Shown here one piece after another: positions 43,684-51,602 of a stretch of 64,000 nt of DNA (positions are counted from its first letter, which is position 1; the number at the start of each line of letters is the position of its first letter). The stretch lies in contig NZ_CP102286.1 in assembly GCF_025151215.1 (NCBI RefSeq), positions 2,976,001 through 3,040,000 of the forward strand. The letters are read 5' to 3'. Position numbers and translations under genes: made by a program. Source of the DNA: Parabacteroides merdae ATCC 43184 (GTDB lineage Bacteria > Bacteroidota > Bacteroidia > Bacteroidales > Tannerellaceae). The notes beneath the pieces were generated by a model that saw nothing but the letters and a program-made list of their open reading frames with translations, was not told the origin of the DNA and did not search any database.

Positions 43684-44001
43684 ATGAACAACGAATTCCT
43701 CCAAACAGAAGAAGCGATTGTCGCCATGCTTAAAACCGTATACGACCCGGAAATCCCGGTTAACGTCTACGATCTTGGCCTGATCTATAACATAGAGGTA
43801 GACGATGAGAAGAACGTTCGCATCGACATGACCCTCACCGCCCCCAACTGTCCTGCCGCCGATTTCATTCTGGAAGATGTCCGGATGAAGATAGAATCTG
43901 TCGACGACGTGAACAACGTGGAAGTAAACCTCGTGTTCGAACCTGAATGGGATAAGGACATGATGTCCGAAGAGGCCAAACTTGAATTAGGTTTTTTATA
44001 G
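43684..44001 (+). CDS. MIP18/DUF59 family iron-sulfur assembly protein (SufT-like)
   Basis: A 105-residue DUF59 (MIP18) domain protein, a family acting in iron-sulfur cluster maturation (SufT, PaaD). Core motifs are VYDPEIPVNVYDLGLIYNI and the Cys-containing MTLTAPNCPAADFI (C60), followed by VEVNLVFEPEWDKDMM. It starts a two-gene unit with lpxH, whose start lies four bases after its stop. A role in iron-sulfur protein maturation is family knowledge; its target is unknown. Confidence 0.93.
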   Translation: MNNEFLQTEEAIVAMLKTVYDPEIPVNVYDLGLIYNIEVDDEKNVRIDMTLTAPNCPAADFILEDVRMKIESVDDVNNVEVNLVFEPEWDKDMMSEEAKLELGFL

Positions 44002-44005
44002 AGAC

Positions 44006-44782
44006 ATGGATTCCCTTCGAAAGAAAATATATTTTGCATCGGACGCCCATCTGGGTGCCCGCTTCCATAAAGACCCGCTTGCCGTCGAAAAGAGACTGGT
44101 ACGCTGGCTGGACAGCATCAAAGACGAGGCAATGGCTATTTATTTCCTAGGGGATATGTTCGACTATTGGTATGAATATAAATACGTCGTACCGAAAGGC
44201 TTTGTCCGTTTCCTTGGTAAATTGGCGGAACTATCCGATAATGGAGTGGAAATCCATATATTTATCGGCAATCACGACATCTGGATGTTCGACTATCTGC
44301 CAAAGGAGATAGGTGCGATCATCCACCGGGATGTGCTCACTGTAGACCTTTTAGGCAAACGGTTCTTCCTCGGACATGGCGACGAGGTAGACTATAGAAG
44401 CAAGGCATTCCGTTTCCTTCGCACCCTTTTCCGTAATAAATTCTGCCAATGGCTGTATGCGGGCATCCATCCCCGCTGGACGTTCGGCTTCGCTCTCGGC
44501 TGGTCGCTCAGCAGTCGTAAAAGCGGATTAAAAAAACATAAGACAAGGGAAGCAGCCGAATACCAGGGCGAAGACCACGAGTATATGGCCCTCTTTGCAA
44601 AAGAATACCTCAAGACACACCCGGATATCAACTTCTTTATCTTCGGACACCGCCATATCATGCTCGACTTGATGCTTTCACGTACCGCGCGCCTACTGAT
44701 CGCGGGTGACTGGATGCAATATTTCTCCTATATCGTCTGGGACGGGGAAATGCTGTATATGGAGCAGTTCGAAACAGAGTAA
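44006..44782 (+). CDS. lpxH: UDP-2,3-diacylglucosamine diphosphatase, LpxH-like metallophosphoesterase
   Basis: Likely makes lipid X (2,3-diacylglucosamine 1-phosphate) for lipid A synthesis at the inner membrane. The calcineurin-like metal site is complete: SDAHLG near residue 12, FLGDMFDYW near 48, GNHD near 91, GHGDEVDYR near 123 and FGHRH near 214. An amphipathic Arg/Lys-rich insert (GWSLSSRKSGLKKHKTREAAE) lies between, as expected for a membrane-associated enzyme. At 258 residues it fits the Bacteroidetes LpxH form. Confidence 0.92.
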   Translation: MDSLRKKIYFASDAHLGARFHKDPLAVEKRLVRWLDSIKDEAMAIYFLGDMFDYWYEYKYVVPKGFVRFLGKLAELSDNGVEIHIFIGNHDIWMFDYLPKEIGAIIHRDVLTVDLLGKRFFLGHGDEVDYRSKAFRFLRTLFRNKFCQWLYAGIHPRWTFGFALGWSLSSRKSGLKKHKTREAAEYQGEDHEYMALFAKEYLKTHPDINFFIFGHRHIMLDLMLSRTARLLIAGDWMQYFSYIVWDGEMLYMEQFETE

Positions 44783-44814
44783 GAAGAGAATTAGTTTTTA
44801 CTAATATTTATCGT

Positions 44815-44822
44815 TACATTTG
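44815..44822 (+). promoter_or_regulatory. Promoter -7 element (TACATTTG) before the ATPase pseudogene
   Basis: TACATTTG lies 26 bases before ATG 44848. The promoter appears intact although the gene is broken. Confidence 0.5.
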
Positions 44823-44847
44823 TATAATCATACTAAATAGAAAGACG

Positions 44848-45293
44848 ATGCAAACTGAACTCTCCAATATAAGCAAAATCAAGCATGCTTCACTTCAATA
44901 GAAATTGGTGGCTTAACAGTCATTACCGGAATTAACGATTCTGGTAAAAGTACGGCAGGTAAAGCTTTGTTCTGTGCAATCAAAGCTCTATCAAGCAGTG
45001 AAGGAGATTCTTTTGAGTACAAAACCCGTATCGTTCGAGAATGTATTAATACCCATCTTAAATCAAACAACGGAACAGCATTAATAAACGATGCATTCCA
45101 AAGAGCCATTGATTCCGAATTTATTCAGAACATTTGCACAGAAGGGGCGGAACAGTCATCTGTCATATTATCCGATGAGACAGGACAATGTCTTTTTACA
45201 ATTCAAGACAATCAGGTTGTCAGATCTTTTAAAGATGAAAGTTTCTATCTACCCCTTGTTTATTGTAAAGATTTTGACCGTTTCATTTTATAA
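44848..45293 (+). pseudogene. Broken AAA-family ATPase (N-terminal remnant with frameshift)
   Basis: ATG 44848 opens MQTELSNISKIKHASLQ and stops at TAG 44899. In the next frame the homologous sequence resumes as IEIGGLTVITGINDSGKSTAGKALF, a Walker A region (GINDSGKST; usually GENDSGKST in such ATPases), and ends with a stop at 45291-45293 after about 150 codons. AAA_15-like ATPases of this kind normally run to several hundred residues with Walker B and signature motifs, all missing here. So there is one frameshift near codon 17 and a C-terminal truncation. Intact relatives are found in accessory or defence contexts, which is a hint only. Confidence 0.75.
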
Positions 45294-45297
45294 AAAA

Positions 45298-45328
45298 AGA
45301 CCGCCCCAACCGGTGTCGGGGCAGTCTA
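45298..45328 (-). terminator. ackA Rho-independent terminator
   Basis: AGACTGCCCC and GGGGCGGTCT pair (minus strand) around GACACCGGTT and are followed by TTTTTTTAT. A second hairpin (CTAATCCT at 45333 with AGGATTAG at 45359) lies between it and the ackA stop. Confidence 0.8.
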
Positions 45329-45374
45329 AACACTAATCCTAATGTTTTGTAAGCTGTGAGGATTAGAATAATTA

Positions 45375-46574
45375 TTATTTACCTAATATATCCATTGTAT
45401 CGGCAGCGATCATGTATTCTTCGTCTGTCGGGACCACAATGATCGTAACCTTGCTGTCCGGTGTACTGATGACCATTTCTTCACCACGCATACCTTCATT
45501 CTTTTCAACGTCAATCTTCATGCCCATGTATTCCATGTTTTCACAAACGACACGACGTGTCGCCCACTGGTTTTCACCGACACCACCGGTCCAAACCAAG
45601 ATATCGCAACCACCCATGGCAGCAGCGTAAGCACCGATATATTTCTTGATGCGGTAGTTGTAAACATCCAAAACCATAGTAGCACGTTCATCGCCTGCCT
45701 CTACGGCTGCTTCCAAATCACGCATATCGGAGGAACCACCGACCAAGCCGGCAACCCCACTCTTCTTGTTGATCAAGTCTGATAAACCATGACCATCCAA
45801 TCCTTCTTTTTCCATGATAAAGGAAAGAGCACCAGCGTCTACGTCACCGCAACGAGTACCCATCAGCAGACCTTCAACCGGAGTCAGCCCCATAGAAGTA
45901 TCAACACATTTGCCATGATCTACGGCAGCGATGGAACCACCGTTGCCTACATGAGCCGTAATGATCTTCTGTTCTTCATAAGGAACGCCCAGGATTTCGC
46001 AAGCGCGACGGGAAACATAGCGGTGGCTTGTTCCATGGAAACCGTAACGGCGCACACCGTATTTCGTATACATCTCGTAAGGCAAACCGTACATATAAGC
46101 CTTAGCCGGCATTGTCTGGTGGAAAGCCGTATCGAATACTGCTACCTGGGGAATACCCGGAATCAACGCTTCCATAGCATCGATCCCCTTCAGGTTAGCC
46201 GGGTTATGCAACGGAGCCAGATCCGAACATTCGATTACCTTGTTGATCACATCCCGGTCGATCTTCACGCTGGAAGCGAACTTTTCACCTCCATGTACCA
46301 CACGGTGGCCGACAGCGTCGATTTCGTTATATTCCTTAATGCAGCCGTATGTCTTGTCAGTCAGAATACTCAGGATAAATTCGATACCTTCCTTGTGGCC
46401 GGGCATTTCTTTTTCCAAAACAACTTTCTTACCGTCTTTGTCGGTCAGTTTCAGGAATGCACCGGGCAGACCGATCTTTTCGATACCACCTTGTGCCATT
46501 ACTTCACCGGATGTCATATCGAACAATTTATATTTAATAGAACTACTACCGCAGTTTAATACTAATACTTTCAT
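45375..46574 (-). CDS. ackA: Acetate kinase
   Basis: Makes ATP and acetate from acetyl phosphate in fermentation; 399 residues, usual length. Family motifs: VLNCGSSSIKYKLFD at the N terminus, GHRVVHGGEKF, VAVFDTAFHQTMP, YGFHGTSHRYVS, AHVGNGGSIAAVDHGKCVDTSMGLTP and TGGVGENQWATR. It lies downstream of pta on the same strand, separated by an 85-base repeat-rich spacer. The two give the acetyl-CoA to acetate pathway. Confidence 0.98.
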   Translation of the reverse strand: MKVLVLNCGSSSIKYKLFDMTSGEVMAQGGIEKIGLPGAFLKLTDKDGKKVVLEKEMPGHKEGIEFILSILTDKTYGCIKEYNEIDAVGHRVVHGGEKFASSVKIDRDVINKVIECSDLAPLHNPANLKGIDAMEALIPGIPQVAVFDTAFHQTMPAKAYMYGLPYEMYTKYGVRRYGFHGTSHRYVSRRACEILGVPYEEQKIITAHVGNGGSIAAVDHGKCVDTSMGLTPVEGLLMGTRCGDVDAGALSFIMEKEGLDGHGLSDLINKKSGVAGLVGGSSDMRDLEAAVEAGDERATMVLDVYNYRIKKYIGAYAAAMGGCDILVWTGGVGENQWATRRVVCENMEYMGMKIDVEKNEGMRGEEMVISTPDSKVTIIVVPTDEEYMIAADTMDILGK

Positions 46575-46658
46575 GATTTAATGATTTATGAGTTGGGATT
46601 TTAGGAATTTATGAATTATGATTTATCATCGTCACATAAATCATAATTCATAAATCAA
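46575..46658. repeat. AAATCATAAATC-type repeat cluster between pta and ackA
   Basis: Units of ATGATTTATGA on the left and TCATAATTCATAAATC on the right pair around CATCGTCAC. It is related to the clusters at 31624 and 42765. Confidence 0.65.
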
Positions 46659-46659
46659 A

Positions 46660-47673
46660 TTATTTATTTGCTTTCAAACCTATCGACTGGTTACATGCAA
46701 TCGCAACCATCTTATAGATATCGTCAACAGAGCAACCGCGAGACAGGTCGTTAACCGGAGCAGCCATACCCTGCAGGATAGGACCTACAGCTTCTGCACC
46801 TCCTAAACGCTGAACCAGCTTATAAGCGATATTGCCCACTTCCAGAGTCGGGAATACCAAAACGTTAGCCTGTCCGGCAACATCGCTGCCCGGAGCCTTC
46901 AATGAAGCGACCTTTTCAACCAAAGCGGCATCGGCCTGCAATTCTCCGTCAACCTTCAGGTCGGGAGCCATTTCTTTTGCCAGACGGGTAGCTTCGACAA
47001 CCTTGTCGACCATCTCGTGAGAGGCACTGCCTTTCGTAGAGAAGCTCAGCATGGCGACACGCGGTTCCATTCCTACGATATCGCGGGCTGTAGCAGCTGT
47101 AGCAATAGCGATACTTGCCAATTCTGGTGCTGTCGGATTCGGCATTACGGCACAGTCGGCAAATACCAAAATGCCTTCTTTACCATACTGGGGAGTCTTT
47201 GTAAACATCAAGAACGCACCTGAAACGCAACTCATACCCGGAGCAGTCTTGATAATCTGCAAAGCGGGACGCAACACATTGCCGGTCGTGTTCTGTGCAC
47301 CAGCGATTTCACCGTCGGCATCGCCGGATTTAATCATCAGGCAGGCAAGAAACAAAGGATCTTCTACTAAAACGGCAGCCTTTTCAGGAGTCATACCCTT
47401 TTTCTGGCGCAGCTGGAAAAGCAGGTCTGCGTAAGCGGCTTTCTTTTCGTGATTCTTCGGATCGATAATAGTAGTTTGTCCGATGTGGTTCAACCCGTAC
47501 TGAGCAGCCAGGCTGTTGATTTCAGCGGGGTTGCCAATCAGGATAATGTCTGCAACTTCGTCGGCCACTAAACGGTCGGCAGCTTTCAATGTTCTTTCTT
47601 CTGTTCCTTCAGGAAGAACGATACGCTGTTTGTTTGCTTTAGCGCGTGCAATAATCTCTTGCATTAAGTCCAT
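46660..47673 (-). CDS. pta: Phosphate acetyltransferase
   Basis: Converts acetyl-CoA and phosphate to acetyl phosphate; 337 residues, the short form without the N-terminal regulatory domains of E. coli Pta. Motifs: [80 protein letters not shown] and [22 protein letters not shown], with [18 protein letters not shown] near the end. It is first in the pta-ackA unit. Confidence 0.97.
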   Translation of the reverse strand: MDLMQEIIARAKANKQRIVLPEGTEERTLKAADRLVADEVADIILIGNPAEINSLAAQYGLNHIGQTTIIDPKNHEKKAAYADLLFQLRQKKGMTPEKAAVLVEDPLFLACLMIKSGDADGEIAGAQNTTGNVLRPALQIIKTAPGMSCVSGAFLMFTKTPQYGKEGILVFADCAVMPNPTAPELASIAIATAATARDIVGMEPRVAMLSFSTKGSASHEMVDKVVEATRLAKEMAPDLKVDGELQADAALVEKVASLKAPGSDVAGQANVLVFPTLEVGNIAYKLVQRLGGAEAVGPILQGMAAPVNDLSRGCSVDDIYKMVAIACNQSIGLKANK

Positions 47674-47727
47674 AGCGGAAGATCTGTTTTTATTATATTG
47701 TTAGTTAGATATCACAATAATCGGGTA

Positions 47728-47735
47728 CAAAAGTA
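47728..47735 (-). promoter_or_regulatory. pta promoter -7 element (TACTTTTG)
   Basis: TACTTTTG on the minus strand, 54 bases before the pta start; a TTTTGC lies about 23 bases further upstream. Confidence 0.55.
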
Positions 47736-47805
47736 GGCAAAATGCAATATAGAGTTTGCAAAATCAGTAAAAGATTTACATGCAGACTTATCAGTTTCAG
47801 AACAT

Positions 47806-48591
47806 TTAACAATAATTTGTTACTTCCTTCTCCCCTGACAGGATTTGTTGCAAATCCTCTGCCGTAACGTTCACTTCTATTTTACCATTATGGGCGACCG
47901 ATATCTTCCCGCGCTCTTCCGAAACGATGATTACCAGTGCATCCGTTTCGAGCGACATTCCCAAGCCGGAACGATGGCGTAATCCCATATCTTTCGGCAA
48001 ATTAGCGTTTTGGGCAACCGGAAGAATACAGCCGGCAGCCTTGATACGGTTGTCCGCAATGATCATGGCGCCATCATGCAAAGGACTGTTTTTGAAGAAT
48101 ATATTTTCGATCAGGCGGGCATTGGCATCAGCGTTGAACATTTCACCGGTATGCTCATAAACAGTCAGATCGACATCCTGCTGGATGCATATCAGTGCTC
48201 CCGTCTTTTTCTTCGCCATATTCATGCAAGCCAGGACAACCGGGGCAATGAACTTCCCTTCGTTCTCCTTGTCATGGTTCTTCTTCGAAAATATTTTTCC
48301 CAGAAACTTCCATCCCCTGTGCGAACCGAGCGCCACCAGAAAACGACGTATCTCATCCTGAAACAAAATCACCAGCACAAGGAAACCGACACTGATAAAC
48401 TTGTCGAGTATCGCTCCCATCAAACGCATCTCCAACACTTGGGAAACCAGAATCCAGACAATAATAAACGACACTACTCCACTAAAGATAGCCAGAGTTC
48501 CGGAATTCTTCATCAGCTTATATGTCTGGTACAAGAAGAAGGCTACCAATAAAACATCAATCAGGTCTTTTATTCCGAAATTCATCCACAT
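47806..48591 (-). CDS. cdaA: Diadenylate cyclase CdaA (c-di-AMP synthase)
   Basis: Membrane-bound enzyme making the second messenger c-di-AMP from two ATP. Three N-terminal membrane helices (about residues 8-22, 32-50 and 60-78) lead into the DAC domain. Its signature residues are present: LHDGAMII near 170 (DGA) and GLRHRSGLG near 207 (RHR). At 261 residues it has the CdaA length. It follows folP with only four bases between, so the two are cotranscribed; the folP-cdaA pairing recalls the cdaA-glmM clusters of Firmicutes but differs from them. Confidence 0.95.
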   Translation of the reverse strand: MWMNFGIKDLIDVLLVAFFLYQTYKLMKNSGTLAIFSGVVSFIIVWILVSQVLEMRLMGAILDKFISVGFLVLVILFQDEIRRFLVALGSHRGWKFLGKIFSKKNHDKENEGKFIAPVVLACMNMAKKKTGALICIQQDVDLTVYEHTGEMFNADANARLIENIFFKNSPLHDGAMIIADNRIKAAGCILPVAQNANLPKDMGLRHRSGLGMSLETDALVIIVSEERGKISVAHNGKIEVNVTAEDLQQILSGEKEVTNYC

Positions 48592-48595
48592 AATA

Positions 48596-49456
48596 TTAAC
48601 AGTTGAAAGTTGAAAGTTGAAAATTGAAAGTTTTCGAAACGAGTTTGACTGCTTCTACTGCGGCTTTTACGTCGTGGACACGAAGGATATCCGTCCCATT
48701 CAACAAAGCGATCGTGTTCAGGACTGTCGTTCCATTCAGGCTGTCGGCTGGTGTTCCACCCAGATATTTATAAATCATGCTCTTGCGGGAAACACCGACG
48801 AGCAAAGGTAAACCGAAATCCTTAAACTCACGCAGATGTCCCATTAACGTATAATTCTGGTCTACCGTCTTACTGAAACCGAAACCGGGATCCAATATAA
48901 TATCGTTCACTCCCAACAAACGGAGCTGTCGGACTTTCCGGGCAAAATAGAGCATAATCTCCTCCATTATATCTGCATAATCGGTATGTTGCTGCATCGT
49001 CTGAGGAGTTCCACGCATATGCATCATTATATAAGGTACATGCAAACGGGCGACCGTCTCAAACATTCCAGCATCCAACTCTCCTCCCGAAATATCGTTG
49101 ATTATCGCGACGCCGTATTCTTCGACGCAACGACGTGCCACATCCGCCCGGAATGTATCGACAGACAGGGTCACATCCGGATAATGCGTATTCAGTATTT
49201 TCAAGGCAAAAGCCAGACGTTTCATCTCCTCTTCCGGTGAGACCTCTGCGGCATCGGGGCGGGAAGAATAACCTCCGAGGTCGATGATCTGTCCTCCCTC
49301 GGACAAAATTGCCTGTATGCGTTCCTCAATTGCAACTTCCGTCTGCTTCCTACTATCGGCATAAAAAGAGTCGGGAGTGACATTCAGAATCCCCATCACC
49401 AGCGGAGTATCGAGTGAGGTAAGCGTTCCTCTAATATTGAGCGTTTTATGTAACAT
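48596..49456 (-). CDS. folP: Dihydropteroate synthase
   Basis: Folate-pathway enzyme joining p-aminobenzoate to dihydropterin pyrophosphate. From ATG 49456 it has 286 residues: VMGILNVTPDSFYADS, IIDLGGYSSRPDA, LSVDTFRADVARR, AIINDISGGELD, YIMMHMRGTPQTM, DIILDPGFGFSKT and LLVGVSRKSMIYKYL. The longer frame to 49528 is rejected because a -7 element (49475-49482) lies within it. The C-terminal tail TFNFQLSTFNC is encoded by AGTTGAAAGTTGAAAG-type repeats and does not look like native FolP sequence. Confidence 0.95.
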   Translation of the reverse strand: MLHKTLNIRGTLTSLDTPLVMGILNVTPDSFYADSRKQTEVAIEERIQAILSEGGQIIDLGGYSSRPDAAEVSPEEEMKRLAFALKILNTHYPDVTLSVDTFRADVARRCVEEYGVAIINDISGGELDAGMFETVARLHVPYIMMHMRGTPQTMQQHTDYADIMEEIMLYFARKVRQLRLLGVNDIILDPGFGFSKTVDQNYTLMGHLREFKDFGLPLLVGVSRKSMIYKYLGGTPADSLNGTTVLNTIALLNGTDILRVHDVKAAVEAVKLVSKTFNFQLSTFNC

Positions 49457-49474
49457 TCTTATTTTTCTTTCCGA

Positions 49475-49482
49475 CAAAGATA
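49475..49482 (-). promoter_or_regulatory. folP-cdaA promoter -7 element (TATCTTTG)
   Basis: TATCTTTG on the minus strand, 19 bases before ATG 49456. Confidence 0.55.
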
Positions 49483-49503
49483 AAGGTAAATACATTAAAT
49501 CAC

Positions 49504-49511
49504 TACATTTG
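49504..49511 (+). promoter_or_regulatory. murF promoter -7 element (TACATTTG)
   Basis: TACATTTG on the plus strand, 42 bases before ATG 49553, within the divergent folP/murF spacer. Confidence 0.55.
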
Positions 49512-49552
49512 CGCAAAATAACTCTCATAGAAATTATAAAGGGAAAAAGACT

Positions 49553-50839
49553 ATGACTATTCCTGAACTATATGAATTGTTTATACACAATCCGAAAGTG
49601 ACAACCGACAGCCGAAACTGCCCTCGCGGTTCGATTTTCTTTGCCTTGAAAGGGGATAAATTCGATGGTAACCAATATGCAGAAAAGGCGCTGGCATCCG
49701 GTTGCGTGTATGCGGTAATCGACAATCCGGATTATTTTATAGGAGAACGCACAATCCTTGTGGACAACGTGCTGACGACCTTGCAGCAATTAGCGCACCG
49801 CCACCGTAAAGTGATCGGCTGTCCGATTATCGGTATCACCGGAACAAACGGAAAGACAACGACCAAGGAACTGCTGGCTTCCGTCCTGTCTACCAAATAC
49901 AACCTTCTCTACACCGAAGGCAACCTGAACAACCATATCGGCGTACCTCTCACCTTGCTCCGCCTGACGCACGACCACGAAATGGCTGTGATCGAAATGG
50001 GAGCCAGCCATCCGGGCGATATCAAAGAGTTGGTCGACATAGCACAGCCAAACTACGGGATTATCACCAATGTCGGGCGTGCCCATCTGGAAGGTTTCGG
50101 CTCATTCGAAGGTGTGATCAAAACAAAGGGTGAATTATACGACTATATGCGCCGCACGAAAGGTAAGATATTCATCAATCAGGATAATAAATATCTGAAA
50201 GAGATCGCCAATGGAATCGAACAGGTCACATACGGTTCCGATGAAACGGCTTTTGCCTGGGGATGTGTAGTCAGCTGCAATCCCTACCTGACTTTCGAAT
50301 GGAGACAACAGGGCAAAATCCACACAGTGGAAACCCATCTGATCGGCAGCTACAATCTGGACAATGCCTTAGTTGCCGTTGCTGTTGGCCGTTTCTTCAA
50401 GATTCCGGCAGAACGCATCAGCCGTGCCATTACCGCTTACGAGCCGACTAACAACCGTTCACAACTGAAAAAGACTGAAAATAACGAACTGATCATCGAT
50501 GCCTACAACGCAAATCCGAGCAGCATGAAAGTTGCTTTAGACAATTTCGCCACAATGCCTGTCTCGCCCAAAGCTCTCATCTTAGGCGACATGCGCGAAT
50601 TAGGTCCTACAAGCGACGAACTCCATACCGAAGTCGTAGCCCGGATCAAGGAAGGTAATTACGATAAAGTATTTCTGTGCGGCGAACATTTCCAAAAAGC
50701 CGCCGGAAAAGACTTCACCACCTATGCCACAACAGAGGAGCTGATCGAAGCCTTGCGCAAAAATCCCTTGGAAGGATATCATGTGCTGATAAAGGGATCG
50801 CACGGGATGGCCCTGGAGAGGGTGGTAGAGGTTTTATAA
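49553..50839 (+). CDS. murF: UDP-N-acetylmuramoyl-tripeptide--D-alanyl-D-alanine ligase
   Basis: Cytoplasmic Mur ligase that adds D-Ala-D-Ala to the peptidoglycan precursor, 428 residues. N-terminal substrate domain with VTTDSRNCPRGSIFFALKGD; ATP-binding P-loop IGITGTNGKTTTKEL near residue 96; Mur ligase motifs EMGASHPGDIKELVDIAQPNYGIITNVGRAHLEGFGS, FINQDN and IIDAYNANPSSMKVAL; C-terminal domain GDMRELGPTSDELH. It stands alone, divergent from folP and outside a dcw cluster. Confidence 0.97.
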   Translation: MTIPELYELFIHNPKVTTDSRNCPRGSIFFALKGDKFDGNQYAEKALASGCVYAVIDNPDYFIGERTILVDNVLTTLQQLAHRHRKVIGCPIIGITGTNGKTTTKELLASVLSTKYNLLYTEGNLNNHIGVPLTLLRLTHDHEMAVIEMGASHPGDIKELVDIAQPNYGIITNVGRAHLEGFGSFEGVIKTKGELYDYMRRTKGKIFINQDNKYLKEIANGIEQVTYGSDETAFAWGCVVSCNPYLTFEWRQQGKIHTVETHLIGSYNLDNALVAVAVGRFFKIPAERISRAITAYEPTNNRSQLKKTENNELIIDAYNANPSSMKVALDNFATMPVSPKALILGDMRELGPTSDELHTEVVARIKEGNYDKVFLCGEHFQKAAGKDFTTYATTEELIEALRKNPLEGYHVLIKGSHGMALERVVEVL

Positions 50840-50904
50840 AAATCCACAAATCCGATTCACATGAAGGAGGTACATATCTCTGCAAAGAGATGAATTTCGA
50901 TTGC

Positions 50905-51410
50905 GAAAACAACTGTCATACCATCATGCTTTGCCTTTTATATAATGAATATCAATCTCTACATAGAATGATAGCAGGCATGATGGATGTTTTTTTAACT
51001 ATCATACTATCATAGATATAATAGCTTTTTCACACACAACATATAGCTTATTATCAGCAATATAGCTATATATTTTTGTCGAGATCCGGGTGTCACCCCC
51101 CTGCAGACCCAGGTCTCAAGACCGCTCAGATGTGGGTGTAAATGGACCTGATACGCGTATTTTGAGGAAAAGAACTAACGTCTTTTGCTTTCCAAAGTAC
51201 CTTATTCCGGCAAAAAAGGCTTATACATTCTCAAAAACATTCTGTTTTAACACTTCCAAAGTACATCTATTTTCCGATAAAAACGACCAAAATGATGGTT
51301 AAACAGCTGATTTATGATAGTTGCATGATAGTTGAAATAAGAACTATCATAGCTGTATATCTTGATATTCAACCTTTACACAAGAAGCATGATGGTATGA
51401 TGGTTGTTTC
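50905..51410. repeat. Repeat element C: 506-bp non-coding element with terminal inverted repeats
   Basis: Left end 50905-50931 (GAAAACAACTGTCATACC...) and right end 51385-51410 are inverted copies with two mismatches and one extra base. More ATGATAG/CTATCAT repeats lie inside (50967-51013 and 51315-51350), and the centre (51083-51140) holds CCGGGTGT, ACCCAGGT and TGTGGGTGT units. The plan equals elements A and B. The rest of 50840-51602 contains a hairpin at 51451 and no gene I can support. Confidence 0.68.
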
Positions 51411-51450
51411 TAAATCATCATTCATAGATTCAAATATTCTTATATAGAAA

Positions 51451-51503
51451 ATACCTCTAAGATACTAGCTTAGCCTCCTACGCTGTGCTGTTTCTTAGAG
51501 GTA
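51451..51503. terminator. Perfect 12-bp stem-loop between element C and the esterase gene
   Basis: ATACCTCTAAGA (51451-51462) pairs perfectly with TCTTAGAGGTAT (51492-51503) around a 29-base loop. It lies 100 bases past the minus-strand esterase stop. It may be that gene's terminator or part of an unannotated RNA; no clear T-run follows on either strand. Confidence 0.5.
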
Positions 51504-51602
51504 TATCAAGTTTTTGAAAAGCTATGTTGAATAATGAATAAATATTCCTTCAGAAACCAAAATCCAAGATTTCCATTTTTTAATCTTTACAGGAAATCCA
51601 AT

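Noticed and set aside
44848..45293. Programmed frameshift in the AAA ATPase
   Set aside because: No slippery heptamer is seen near the frame change, and the rest of the ATPase is missing too, so decay is simpler.
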